DNA from: Mesorhizobium sp. B4-1-4
GTDB taxonomy: Bacteria; Pseudomonadota; Alphaproteobacteria; Rhizobiales; Rhizobiaceae
Direction: 5' to 3'
Assembly (NCBI RefSeq): GCF_006439395.2
Contig: NZ_CP083950.1
Location: forward strand, 3,782,001-3,846,000
Length of the DNA: 64,000 bases
Shown: one piece after another, positions 27,279 through 34,688 of the stretch
Position numbering within the stretch: the first letter of the stretch is position 1
Layout: the number at the start of each line of letters is the position of its first letter
Program-made: the position numbers and the translations under genes
Notes under the pieces: model-generated
The model's input: only the letters and a program-made list of their open reading frames with translations
What the model was told of the DNA's origin: nothing
Database searches by the model: none

Positions 27279-28198
27279 CGGCGCCGCGTCCCGGATCGGT
27301 CGATGAGGCGGCAGCGGCAATGCGCACGCTCGAGATTTCCATGATCGACGGCGTTTCCCCCGAAGTCGCCCTCGCCAGGCTGGCGGTTCATGTGGACACA
27401 GGAATTGACGCGGCGGATTTGGCGGATATCGCCTTGACCATGCGCTCAAACGACAGTGCCGAACGATATTGGTTTAAGTCCGTTGCTGCGCTGCTTTTGC
27501 GCAAGCTGGATAATTTCGAGGACCTTCGCGCAGCGGCCGCGGCGGTTTGCCATGACATTGGCGAGGGTGAAATGTCGGCGGCGACCGTGCAGCGGCTGGC
27601 GAGCGGCTTTGACGGCGCGGCCGCCATTTCACCTGCCGCGAGTGTACAATTGTCCTCGCTCGGCGACGAGGAAATCCTGGCGGCAACCACGGCCGAAATT
27701 GTCGGCTGGCTGGAAGGTCACGGCTTTACCGGATCCGGCAAGGACATACTGGATATCGGGTGCGGCATTGGTCGGTTCGAAAGGGCCCTTCACGCCATGG
27801 TCGGCCGTTTGGTTGGCATCGACATTTCCTCGACCATGCTGGCGATCGCAGGTCGGCAATGCGCTTCGTTTGCCAATGTGGAACTGCGGCAGACATCGGG
27901 CTTGGACCTCACCGACTTCGCCGACAAGAGTTTCGACGGCATATTGGCTGTCGACAGTTTTCCCTATCTGGTGCTAGCCGGGCTTGCCGAGCGGCACTTG
28001 AGCGAGATGGCGCGGGTGCTCAGGCCCGGCGGCATGGCAGCGGTTTTGAACTACTCCTACCGGGGGGCGGTCGCCCTTGACCGCTACGACATCCATCGGT
28101 TCGCAAACGCGTCCGGCATGCGGATCATCGTCGACGCGGAGATGCCATTCAGCCGCTGGGACGGAACTGCATTTCTTCTTCGAGCCGGAGGAACATAG
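27275..28198 (+). CDS. SAM-dependent methyltransferase (second)
   Basis: A 307-residue protein. The C-terminal half (from about residue 150) is a class I methyltransferase with ILDIGCGIGRFERAL (motif I), GIDISSTML and VLRPGGMAAVLNY. The N-terminal 130 residues are helical and unassigned. A GTG 21 bases upstream is possible, but the ATG makes a four-base coupled overlap with the GNAT gene. Last gene of the second operon; an EcfG promoter for what follows sits across its stop codon. Confidence 0.82.
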   Translation: MTAPRPGSVDEAAAAMRTLEISMIDGVSPEVALARLAVHVDTGIDAADLADIALTMRSNDSAERYWFKSVAALLLRKLDNFEDLRAAAAAVCHDIGEGEMSAATVQRLASGFDGAAAISPAASVQLSSLGDEEILAATTAEIVGWLEGHGFTGSGKDILDIGCGIGRFERALHAMVGRLVGIDISSTMLAIAGRQCASFANVELRQTSGLDLTDFADKSFDGILAVDSFPYLVLAGLAERHLSEMARVLRPGGMAAVLNYSYRGAVALDRYDIHRFANASGMRIIVDAEMPFSRWDGTAFLLRAGGT

Positions 28199-28214
28199 TG
28201 CCTCAACCCGTGTT
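28190..28214 (+). promoter_or_regulatory. EcfG-type promoter upstream of nepR
   Basis: GGAAC-N17-GTT spanning the end of the methyltransferase gene, 277 bases before nepR. It suggests positive feedback by EcfG on its own anti-sigma factor, perhaps with a leader peptide between. Confidence 0.65.
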
Positions 28215-28231
28215 CGAGAGGAATCGCAGCG

Positions 28232-28504
28232 ATGTCCAGTTCAGCCATGGATGTGGAATCGGCATGCCCTGCAACGCCGGCTCGATGGCAACCGATCGAG
28301 GGACCGTCGGTGGACGACCACGCTGAGCTGAATCGTCGCCTTACCGTGACGGCTCGAAGGGAAAATTTCGGATTGCCGAACAATGTTGTGCAGAGCCGGA
28401 GGCCGGCCGGATTGCAGGCCGGGATTGCCTTGCAAACGCCGGCCGCCTGTGCACACTGTTTTACAGGAATATCATTTGTTAAGAGAATGCGATGTCTCGC
28501 ATGA
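28232..28504 (+). CDS. Doubtful short ORF between promoter and nepR
   Basis: A 90-codon frame with AGAGGA eight bases before the ATG and an EcfG promoter just upstream. Its composition is mixed, without a recognisable domain, and it overlaps the nepR start by 13 bases. It could be a translated leader that couples to nepR, or chance. Included because the start signals are good. Confidence 0.3.
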   Translation: MSSSAMDVESACPATPARWQPIEGPSVDDHAELNRRLTVTARRENFGLPNNVVQSRRPAGLQAGIALQTPAACAHCFTGISFVKRMRCLA

Positions 28505-28677
28505 GCCAGCGCAACCTTGGCCCCCAGGCAAGTCTAGGCATGGACCAGGAGATTGCGTCACTGCTGTCAGCCATCGAACAGGAGAAAGTTCCTGATCGCC
28601 TGACCGCGCTTGCGATGGAGCTGCAGAATGCGCTGGTCGAAAAGCGCCTACGCGAGACGACGATCAAGTTGAGCTGA
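28492..28677 (+). CDS. nepR: NepR-type anti-sigma factor
   Basis: A 61-residue NepR-like protein. The core helix region reads MDQEIASLLSAIEQ, then KVPDRLTALAMELQNAL, matching the NepR pattern of an acidic helix, a V/I-P-D-R turn and a second amphipathic helix. NepR binds EcfG and holds it inactive until phosphorylated PhyR removes it. Two in-frame ATGs, at 28492 and 28501, are possible starts. It ends one base before the stop of ecfG on the other strand. No PhyR gene lies in the window. Confidence 0.78.
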   Translation: MSRMSQRNLGPQASLGMDQEIASLLSAIEQEKVPDRLTALAMELQNALVEKRLRETTIKLS

Positions 28678-29253
28678 TTATCGGTGGCGTTCGGCGCCGG
28701 TATCGTAATGGTCTTCGGACAAATAACTGCGCCTTTCGACCAGTGATTGCGACGAGGTCTCGCCAAGCGCTTCCAGCACGCCCGCGCGTGCGCGATTCAG
28801 GCGGCTTTTCACGGTTCCCACCGCGCACCCGCATATCTCTGCCGTTTCCTCGTAGCTGACCCCCAGCACCCCGATCAGCATCAGCACTTCGCGCTGATGC
28901 GCGGGAAGCGCCTGGATCGCGCCGTGTACTTCCTTGCTCTGCATCGACCAGTCCTGGGACGCTTCGGAAATCGGGCGGCTGGAGGCGCAGTCAAGCAGCC
29001 CGGGCGCCTCCCTGGCTGCCGCTCTGACGCGGGTATAGTGGGTGTTGCGCATGATGGTGAAAAGCCAGGATTTCATCCGCGTTCCCGGCTCGAATTTGTC
29101 CAGATTGGCAAGACCCTTGGTCAGGGTCTCCTGCACCAGATCGTCGGCGTCCCCGGGGGCGCGGCAAAAAGTGCGCGCGAAAGCCCTCAGCGCCGGGATC
29201 AGATCGACGATGGAAATGCTATCCGCCTGGTTCGCGCGGTCCTGGAGTAACAA
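28678..29253 (-). CDS. ecfG: EcfG general-stress sigma factor
   Basis: A 191-residue ECF sigma factor of the EcfG type. Region 2 reads LIPALRAFAR, then DADDLVQETL and FEPGTRMKSWLFTIMRNTHY. Region 4 reads LPAHQREVLMLIGVLGVSYE, followed by AEICGCAVGTVKSRLNRAR. It recognises GGAAC-N16/17-GTT promoters, of which the window holds 21. Start: the frame is open far upstream, but TTG at 29253, with GAGGG eight bases before, gives the family's usual length. A near-consensus site (GGAAC-N17-ATT) lies upstream at 29296-29320. Convergent with nepR rather than in the common nepR-ecfG operon. Confidence 0.85.
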   Translation of the reverse strand: MLLQDRANQADSISIVDLIPALRAFARTFCRAPGDADDLVQETLTKGLANLDKFEPGTRMKSWLFTIMRNTHYTRVRAAAREAPGLLDCASSRPISEASQDWSMQSKEVHGAIQALPAHQREVLMLIGVLGVSYEETAEICGCAVGTVKSRLNRARAGVLEALGETSSQSLVERRSYLSEDHYDTGAERHR

Positions 29254-29453
29254 TGGTCGGCCCTCGGCAAAAGATGTTGAACGGAGATTAGGAAGAATGC
29301 AGGAGAATGAGGATCGTTCCTGTCTGGACGTAAACTCGTTCCAGTATCCCTGCCGCCAACTTCGACCAATCGTGCCCCGGGTCAACTGGGCCGCCGAAGC
29401 CGGGTTCGTTTCGAATGGTCCACGTGACCCCGCGTGGCCATTTGTTCCTTGTC

Positions 29454-29478
29454 GGAACATTGCTTTCGCACCGTCGTT
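29454..29478 (+). promoter_or_regulatory. EcfG-type promoter for the ctaG pair
   Basis: GGAAC-N16-CGTT 116 bases before the start at 29595. The surrounding 340-base gap to ecfG holds nothing else recognisable apart from the imperfect reverse site near 29300. Confidence 0.75.
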
Positions 29479-29594
29479 AGATCCGCGGCGGCTGTGGCAA
29501 CATAGCTGGAAGTGGCAGCTCGCGCGACAGCCGGAATTCTTCAGCATGGTCGCTTTGCGGGTTCCCACGTTGGTGAAGCGGACACCGAGTTCGG

Positions 29595-29927
29595 ATGCGC
29601 ACGGTTCTATCGGGTTCTTCCTGGTGCGGGCTCCTGTCAGGACCGCTGAGTTGGGCTGTCTCGACGCAAGTGAACTACGTTCTGGTGCCTTGGCAATGCG
29701 CCCATCAAGTGCCAGTCGTGCTGCCCTTGGCTTTGACGCTTGCGCTGCTTTCGCTCGTCGGAGGTGCGCTATCATGGCGGGCAAGGCGGCTACACGGCGC
29801 CTCCGGGCGCAAGCAAAACACTGAACGCTTCATTGCCGATCTCGGCATGGGGACGGCTTTGTTGTTTGCGCTGGTCATCTTCATGCAAGCCAGCGCCGCA
29901 CTCATCGTCGATGGCTGCCTGCGATGA
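29595..29927 (+). CDS. Small membrane protein before ctaG
   Basis: A 110-residue inner-membrane protein. It has a W-rich first segment (SSWCGLLSGPLSWAVSTQVN) continuing as VPWQCAH, a strongly hydrophobic helix at about 38-58 and another at about 82-105. Such proteins often precede caa3 oxidase assembly genes in rhizobia. The start lacks a strong ribosome-binding site. Coupled to ctaG by an ATGA overlap, so it probably assists oxidase assembly or stability. Confidence 0.7.
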   Translation: MRTVLSGSSWCGLLSGPLSWAVSTQVNYVLVPWQCAHQVPVVLPLALTLALLSLVGGALSWRARRLHGASGRKQNTERFIADLGMGTALLFALVIFMQASAALIVDGCLR

Positions 29928-30802
29928 GCTTCGATGCATTCTTCTCCAGTTCGATTTGCTACGGCGCGGGCGCGCCGGCAGCGGGATGGACCTTGGCGCT
30001 GCCGATTACCATGCCGCTGATGGCGGTGGCCATTGCCTATGCGACCGGCGCGACGCGGCTGTGCCGCCGCAGTGGCCACGGCAGGCCTATACGGGCACGG
30101 CAGGCACTGTGGTTCGCCATGGGCTGGATTGTCTTGGCGGCGGCTTTGGTCAGTCCGATCCATGCGCTTAGCCAACGGCTTTTTGCTGCGCACATGATCG
30201 AACATGAACTGCTGATGGCCGTGGCGGCGCCCTTGCTGGTTGCAGCCTGTCCTGCCGCGGCCTTGCTGTGGGCATTGCCCGCCGGGTTTCGGCGCAATCT
30301 TGGAACGATCGGGCATGGGAAACTGCTGCGGATGACCTGGGCCTTCGTCGCCCGTCCGCTCAACGCGACCGTCATCCACGGCATCGCGATATGGGTCTGG
30401 CACATCCCGGCCCTGTTCGAGATGGCACTTCAGCAGGGCGTGCTGCACTACGCGCAGCACGCAAGCTTCTTCGGCACTGGCCTGCTCTTCTGGTGGACCC
30501 TGCTGCCACGTCCAGGCCGCCAGCAGAATTATGGCAGCGCCGTGATGCATCTGTTCGTCACCTCGCTGCACACCGGTCTGCTCGGCGTTCTGCTGCTTTT
30601 GTCGCCGAAGCTCTGGTATCCGCAAAACGCTGTCGGCGCGGCGTTGTGGAACCTGAGCCCTATCGAAGACCAGCAGCTCGCGGGATTGGTGATGTGGATT
30701 CCGGCTGGCCTTGTCTATGGCGGAGCAGCGCTTCTCATGGCCGGCCTTTGGATTCGATCAAGCGAAACCAGAGCAGGCGCCGATGCGCTTCGGCCAAGTT
30801 AG
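29924..30802 (+). CDS. ctaG: CtaG-like cytochrome c oxidase assembly factor
   Basis: A 292-residue polytopic membrane protein of the caa3_CtaG family, with about seven membrane segments. Conserved His-containing motifs are visible: SPIHALSQRLFAAHMIEHEL, VWHIPALFEMAL and HLFVTSLHTGLLG. It helps load copper into the caa3 oxidase encoded 4-10 kb away. It is transcribed behind an EcfG promoter with the small membrane protein, so assembly factor and oxidase appear to be co-regulated in stress. Confidence 0.88.
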   Translation: MSFDAFFSSSICYGAGAPAAGWTLALPITMPLMAVAIAYATGATRLCRRSGHGRPIRARQALWFAMGWIVLAAALVSPIHALSQRLFAAHMIEHELLMAVAAPLLVAACPAAALLWALPAGFRRNLGTIGHGKLLRMTWAFVARPLNATVIHGIAIWVWHIPALFEMALQQGVLHYAQHASFFGTGLLFWWTLLPRPGRQQNYGSAVMHLFVTSLHTGLLGVLLLLSPKLWYPQNAVGAALWNLSPIEDQQLAGLVMWIPAGLVYGGAALLMAGLWIRSSETRAGADALRPS

Positions 30803-30821
30803 GTCGGCCCGCGTGATAGCT

Positions 30822-31154
30822 TCATGTCCCGCTCTCGGGCTCCGCCTTCATGCCACCAAGTTCTTCCTTCGTGCAAAGGAGCTTGGGCTTCATCGGATCC
30901 GAAATATCCAACTTGTCCCACGGAATTCGATAGAGCCCCTCGCGGCGGCGAAGTCCAAAAAGGTCGAGAACGGCGGTACCTACGGAGGAAGCGGACAGGC
31001 GTTCAAAAGCGGCGAAAATGCCGATGTGGAATTCGGTGACGACGAAGTCGTCGCCTTGCGATTCCGCGACGATCTCCTCTATGTGGCCTATGCTTTCGCC
31101 ATTTTGGGACAGGACCCTCCGGCCAGCCAGATGGTCGACGTTCACGATCGCCAT
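30822..31154 (-). CDS. PRC-barrel-like protein (110 aa)
   Basis: A soluble 110-residue beta-rich protein. LAGRRVLSQNGESIGHIEEI is the typical start of a PRC-barrel, followed by VTEFHIG and a later PWDKLDISDP. PRC-barrel domains usually bind RNA or act as small adaptor folds. Start chosen at MAIVNVDH; a longer start exists 45 bases upstream. It follows the related 119-aa protein by two bases and belongs to the Nramp transporter operon. Confidence 0.75.
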   Translation of the reverse strand: MAIVNVDHLAGRRVLSQNGESIGHIEEIVAESQGDDFVVTEFHIGIFAAFERLSASSVGTAVLDLFGLRRREGLYRIPWDKLDISDPMKPKLLCTKEELGGMKAEPESGT

Positions 31155-31156
31155 CT

Positions 31157-31516
31157 TCAGGCTCCCGGAATTCGGCCGATGACATGATCGCGCAACCAAT
31201 CCTGCCAGTCGAAGATTGCCGTCTCGCGCACGTCGATGTCGAATTCGATGTCGACGCCGATATCGCGCACCTTGCTCCAGGGGATCCGATGCGGCCGGGC
31301 GTGCCGTTCGCCACCGAGTTTTGCCGCAAGGCGCGCCATCCAGCGCCCTGGCAGCCTTCCAAGGCGGCGCGCCAGCGTAACCGATCCAACTTCTATGGCA
31401 ATGATCCGGGGCGGCTTGCCTGGCCTCAGTTCGGCGACCAAGCCGTCCAGCTTGCCGATCTTGACCTGCTCACGATCGACAACCTGTTTGTCCAGCATAT
31501 CGCGCAGCAGCTTCAT
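31157..31516 (-). CDS. PRC-barrel-like protein (119 aa)
   Basis: A 119-residue protein with QVVDREQVKIGKLDGLVAEL at the start and HRIPWSKVRDIGVDIEFDID in the second half, again PRC-barrel-like. It touches the transporter stop (TGATG) and the next gene, so the pair is translated with the Nramp protein. Two such proteins with an Nramp-like transporter suggest a cytoplasmic regulatory or metal-sensing module; that is inference. Confidence 0.72.
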   Translation of the reverse strand: MKLLRDMLDKQVVDREQVKIGKLDGLVAELRPGKPPRIIAIEVGSVTLARRLGRLPGRWMARLAAKLGGERHARPHRIPWSKVRDIGVDIEFDIDVRETAIFDWQDWLRDHVIGRIPGA

Positions 31517-32736
31517 CAGGTGCCTCCGAATATCTGCAGGGGGATGGTCACCACAGCAAGCACAAAGCCCAGCGTGATGATGAAGATCACCGCGATATTC
31601 GAGATGATCCCGTTGCGATGCTCGCCGACGTAATGCTTGTCGTTCAGCAGGAAGAGAAAAGGCACCACGGTCAGCGGCAGGCTGGCAGCGGTAATCGCCA
31701 TGGAAAAGACCGTCAGCCTGAGCGGATCGAGGCCAAGCGCGATCGGGATCGCGGCAAGGAAAATCGACACCGAATAGACGCTGGCGAAGCCCGGATTGTC
31801 ACGCGGCTTGCTGTCCTCGCCCCATGTCCAGCCAAAGCCCTGCGCGATCAGGTAAGCCTGTTGCAGCGCAATTTCGAGCACGGCGCCGAAGCAGGCGATG
31901 CCGAGTGAAGCGACAAACAGCACGAAACCCCAGAACCCGAAGATAGGGATGAGCATCAGCGGCAGCTGATTGTAGTCGTCCACCTGACTTATGCCATGCG
32001 CGCCGAGCACGAGCGCGGCCACGATCAGAACGCCGACGGAAATTGTCCCGCCAAAGCTCATACCCAGGCCGGCAATGGCGCGATTGGTGCCGAGATAGCT
32101 CTTGTCCCACCGGTCCTCGATCGCCCCCGAAGAGTAAAACATGAAGAGATAAGGTGATATCGAGGCGCCAAGAATGCTGACGGCCATGAACCAGTAGTTT
32201 GCCGTATCGTGACTGGGCAGGCTCGGCGCGGCGCCGTCAGCAACCTGTTTCCAGTCCGGCTTGAGCATCACCGCCGCGACGACGAAACAGAGCGTGACAA
32301 GGCCGAGCGTCGAGACGCCCTTCTCGATCAGGCCGAACGTGCCTTTCCACAACAACAGCCACGCTACGAAAGCGACAGGCAGCGCCCACCATTGGAAGCT
32401 GATGCCCGTGGCAAGTTCGCCGGCAATGGCAACGCCACCGATCTCCGCCGACAGCACCATGAAATTGACCAGCACCGTGGTCAGGAGCGGCCACAGGAAG
32501 GCATTGAAGCCGAACCGCTCGCGGATGCCGTCCGCTATCGTGTGGCGGCTCACGGCAGCGAAGCGGCCGGCCATCTCGACCAGGAAGATGATGCAGACGG
32601 TGCCAAGAACGACCGACCAGATCAGCTGGAATCCGAACAATGCGCCGGCCTGAGCGGCCGTCGCCATCGAGCCGATCTCCAGAAAGCCCCCAACACTGGT
32701 AACGACCCCAAGCGAAATCTCGAGCAGCTTTTTCAT
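31516..32736 (-). CDS. Nramp-family divalent metal transporter
   Basis: A 406-residue integral membrane protein with about eleven hydrophobic segments. Nramp features include an N-terminal segment with VGGFLEIGSMATAAQAGA, in the position of the metal-binding DPGN loop, and the middle GASISPYLFMFYSSGAIEDR. The canonical Asp-Pro-Gly-Asn of manganese/iron Nramps is not present, so this belongs to the Nramp-related group with altered or unknown ion specificity (for example Mg or Al). Overlaps the lipoprotein gene by four bases. Confidence 0.82.
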   Translation of the reverse strand: MKKLLEISLGVVTSVGGFLEIGSMATAAQAGALFGFQLIWSVVLGTVCIIFLVEMAGRFAAVSRHTIADGIRERFGFNAFLWPLLTTVLVNFMVLSAEIGGVAIAGELATGISFQWWALPVAFVAWLLLWKGTFGLIEKGVSTLGLVTLCFVVAAVMLKPDWKQVADGAAPSLPSHDTANYWFMAVSILGASISPYLFMFYSSGAIEDRWDKSYLGTNRAIAGLGMSFGGTISVGVLIVAALVLGAHGISQVDDYNQLPLMLIPIFGFWGFVLFVASLGIACFGAVLEIALQQAYLIAQGFGWTWGEDSKPRDNPGFASVYSVSIFLAAIPIALGLDPLRLTVFSMAITAASLPLTVVPFLFLLNDKHYVGEHRNGIISNIAVIFIITLGFVLAVVTIPLQIFGGT

Positions 32737-33179
32737 GACTTCGGCTGGTCGTATCTGGCAGCGGCGACAGTCAGATCCGCCATCGCGCCGTTAAGATCCT
32801 GCCGCGCCTTGTCCGCCTGCGGCCGGCTGCCGGCCTTCACGGCGGCTTCGGCATCTTTCACCGCCGTTGACAGCCGTGTCATCGCCGCCGAAACTTCACT
32901 GCTCCTTCCGGGTTCGGGCGAGGCGTCCGACCGCAACTGCCGATCGGCCTCGGTGACGGTTTCGGCAAGCGATTGCAATGTGGCCGCCGTATAGCGTGCA
33001 GGGGCGGCTCCTGCCATCCAGGCGTCGGTTGCCAGGGCTGCCGTCTGCGCGGCTGATGCGACCGTCCTGGATTGCTGTTGGACGGGGTCGGAGGACGTAC
33101 AAGCAGCCAGGGCCACTGCGGTCATCACCAGGCAGGCGCGGCAAAAAAGCCGCTCAACGCAATTCTTGAAAAGCTTCAA
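32733..33179 (-). CDS. Predicted lipoprotein (148 aa)
   Basis: A basic N-terminus and hydrophobic stretch lead to a lipobox, ALAAC, so the mature protein is probably lipid-anchored. The rest is Ala-rich and helical, with an even heptad pattern, as in periplasmic coiled-coil lipoproteins. The start is uncertain: TTG at 33179 has GAGG nine bases upstream, while longer GTG starts lie at 33194 and 33224. First gene of the Nramp operon. Confidence 0.65.
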   Translation of the reverse strand: MKLFKNCVERLFCRACLVMTAVALAACTSSDPVQQQSRTVASAAQTAALATDAWMAGAAPARYTAATLQSLAETVTEADRQLRSDASPEPGRSSEVSAAMTRLSTAVKDAEAAVKAGSRPQADKARQDLNGAMADLTVAAARYDQPKS

Positions 33180-33401
33180 ACTCCACTGCCTCACTGCCGA
33201 ACGCCATCCTCCCTCGCCGCGCACAATGCCGGTCGGGTTTCGGCGTCATCTTTCGCCCCTCGACAAGTTGATGAAGCTAAAAAACGGGCTAAGGCGGAAA
33301 GTTCCGTACGGGCCAAAGATTGCCTCGCTAACTCGCCTGCGACGCGCAGATGGCAGACCGGATCTGCGGGCCTCAGGTCGCCGGTTCCCTGCAGGTCCAC
33401 A

Positions 33402-33734
33402 CTATGTTGCCCGCTCTTCTTCGTCTGGGGCCGTGCCCGAACCGCCTATCTCTTCGGAGGTCTCCAAGGCTTCGACGACCGGCGCCAGGGGGCTCTCTTC
33501 AGGTGGAATCCTTGCCCCTTCAGGATCATTCTCGCTCGCCTGATCGAGCGCGCGCTGGATGGCATCTTCGATATGACCGATTTCCTCCTCGCGGATTTCG
33601 CGTCCGTATCCGGCGGCATCGGCATCTTGTTCGAACTGTTGCGCCAGCACCGCTATACTGACCTGCGTGTCGGCAGGTAGGTTACCGACATTCTCCTGTA
33701 ACCAACTTCGAAAGAACTCTACGGTTGCGCTCAT
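33402..33734 (-). CDS. DUF768 family protein
   Basis: A 110-residue acidic protein with the DUF768 pattern: MSATVEFFRSWLQENV at the start, LAQQFEQDADAAG and IGHIEDAIQRALDQA in the middle. The family is largely confined to Mesorhizobium and relatives, and this is a good taxonomic pointer. Function unknown. GGAGA precedes the ATG, and an EcfG promoter lies 22 bases upstream. The C-terminal third is Glu/Pro-rich and probably disordered. Confidence 0.85.
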   Translation of the reverse strand: MSATVEFFRSWLQENVGNLPADTQVSIAVLAQQFEQDADAAGYGREIREEEIGHIEDAIQRALDQASENDPEGARIPPEESPLAPVVEALETSEEIGGSGTAPDEEERAT

Positions 33735-33755
33735 ATCTGGTCTCCTCGACCGGAC

Positions 33756-33780
33756 AACTTGCACAAAGGACCGGTGTTCC
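33756..33780 (-). promoter_or_regulatory. EcfG-type promoter for the DUF768 gene
   Basis: Reverse GGAAC-N17-GTT, 21 bases before the start codon. Sixteen bases separate it from a forward promoter of the same type. Confidence 0.8.
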
Positions 33781-33796
33781 ATTCCGCACGCAATCT

Positions 33797-33821
33797 GGAA
33801 CTCAAAATCGCAGACCACGTT
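33797..33821 (+). promoter_or_regulatory. EcfG-type promoter touching the iron-permease start
   Basis: GGAAC-N16-CGTT ending four bases before ATG 33826. Transcription would begin at about the start codon, so the message may be leaderless. Confidence 0.75.
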
Positions 33822-33825
33822 CGTG

Positions 33826-34179
33826 ATGATGGCTGTTCACCCCGTCCGAGAAATTCTGACCACAACCGGCACGCTGACGGCGAAGCCCTGGGCCTTTCTG
33901 ATTCTTGTTGGTTACACCGTCGCGTGGATTGTCTTCGAGCATGAAACACTCGACTGGCATGGCGTCGCCACCCTCGTGACCTGGGCCATGACGCTTCTCA
34001 TCCAGCGGGCGGAGCACCGCGATACCCAAGCCTTGCAGGCCAAGCTGGACGAGTTGATCCGCGCGACCGGTAATGCGCGCAACGATCTCACCCAAATCGA
34101 CAAGAAAGAGCCGGAGGAAATCGAGCGAAAACGCTCGGTCGACGGGCGCAACGACGAGCATCAGCGGTCCGCTAGCTGA
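33826..34179 (+). CDS. Low-affinity iron permease family protein
   Basis: A 117-residue membrane protein of the low-affinity iron permease family (PF04120-like). VHPVREILTTTGTLTAKPWA precedes the first membrane helix, a second helix follows, and then IQRAEHRDTQALQAKLDELI, the family's hallmark cytoplasmic helix, with an acidic/basic tail. Starts at 33826 or 33829 (ATG ATG). Both sit right at the predicted transcription start and there is no ribosome-binding site, consistent with a leaderless message. Despite the name, transport by bacterial members is not well shown. Confidence 0.82.
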   Translation: MMAVHPVREILTTTGTLTAKPWAFLILVGYTVAWIVFEHETLDWHGVATLVTWAMTLLIQRAEHRDTQALQAKLDELIRATGNARNDLTQIDKKEPEEIERKRSVDGRNDEHQRSAS

Positions 34180-34196
34180 TCGGACCTCTTCGTGAA

Positions 34197-34412
34197 TCAG
34201 GGAGAAGCAGGCTTCGCCGGCAGGGTCCCTTGAGCCGGCTGGGTTCCCTGCTGATCCCCTCCCGTGGAGGTCTGAGGCGTCGGGTCCTTGTCGACTTTGG
34301 GGTTTTGATCGACTGGCTGGGTGTTGGGATCGCTCTTGGATTGCACCGGATCGCTGTTGCTGCACGCTGTGAGCAGAACCGTCGCGACAACAGCCATGAC
34401 CGCTTGTCTCAT
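34197..34412 (-). CDS. Small predicted lipoprotein (71 aa)
   Basis: The 71-residue protein has a short signal and lipobox (LLTAC, cysteine at residue 17). A tail rich in Asp, Pro, Gln, Thr and Gly follows, and is probably disordered. GAGGAG lies about eight bases before the ATG, and an EcfG promoter is 23 bases upstream. It resembles the N-terminus of the 148-aa lipoprotein in the Nramp operon (both run ACxxSDPVQ), so the two may be related. A cell-envelope stress protein of unknown role. Confidence 0.78.
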   Translation of the reverse strand: MRQAVMAVVATVLLTACSNSDPVQSKSDPNTQPVDQNPKVDKDPTPQTSTGGDQQGTQPAQGTLPAKPASP

Positions 34413-34435
34413 CGTGATCTCCTCTTCGCAACAGC

Positions 34436-34460
34436 AACGTGAGGCGTCGCAACCCGTTCC
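34436..34460 (-). promoter_or_regulatory. EcfG-type promoter for the 71-aa lipoprotein
   Basis: Reverse GGAAC-N16-CGTT, 23 bases before the start codon at 34412. Confidence 0.8.
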
Positions 34461-34631
34461 ATTGGCATGAAGCTTCTGTTCCTCAGCTGAGAACGAACCG
34501 CCTGCACGGCAGCGGGCGCCACCGTGACGAGGTCGACCGGATTTCGGTTCACTTGCGGTCGTAAGGCCGTTGCTGCCGATGCCGCGGCACCGCTGTCTCG
34601 TTCGTGGCCATTGCATGCTGGCCGAGGCTCA

Positions 34632-34656
34632 GGAACATAGCTCGCCGCCCGTGGTT
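34632..34656 (+). promoter_or_regulatory. EcfG-type promoter for the tri-heme cytochrome c
   Basis: GGAAC-N17-GTT ending 32 bases before the ATG at 34689. Confidence 0.78.
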
Positions 34657-34688
34657 AGGCCGGAGCCATCTGCTTCAGGTTTTCGACC

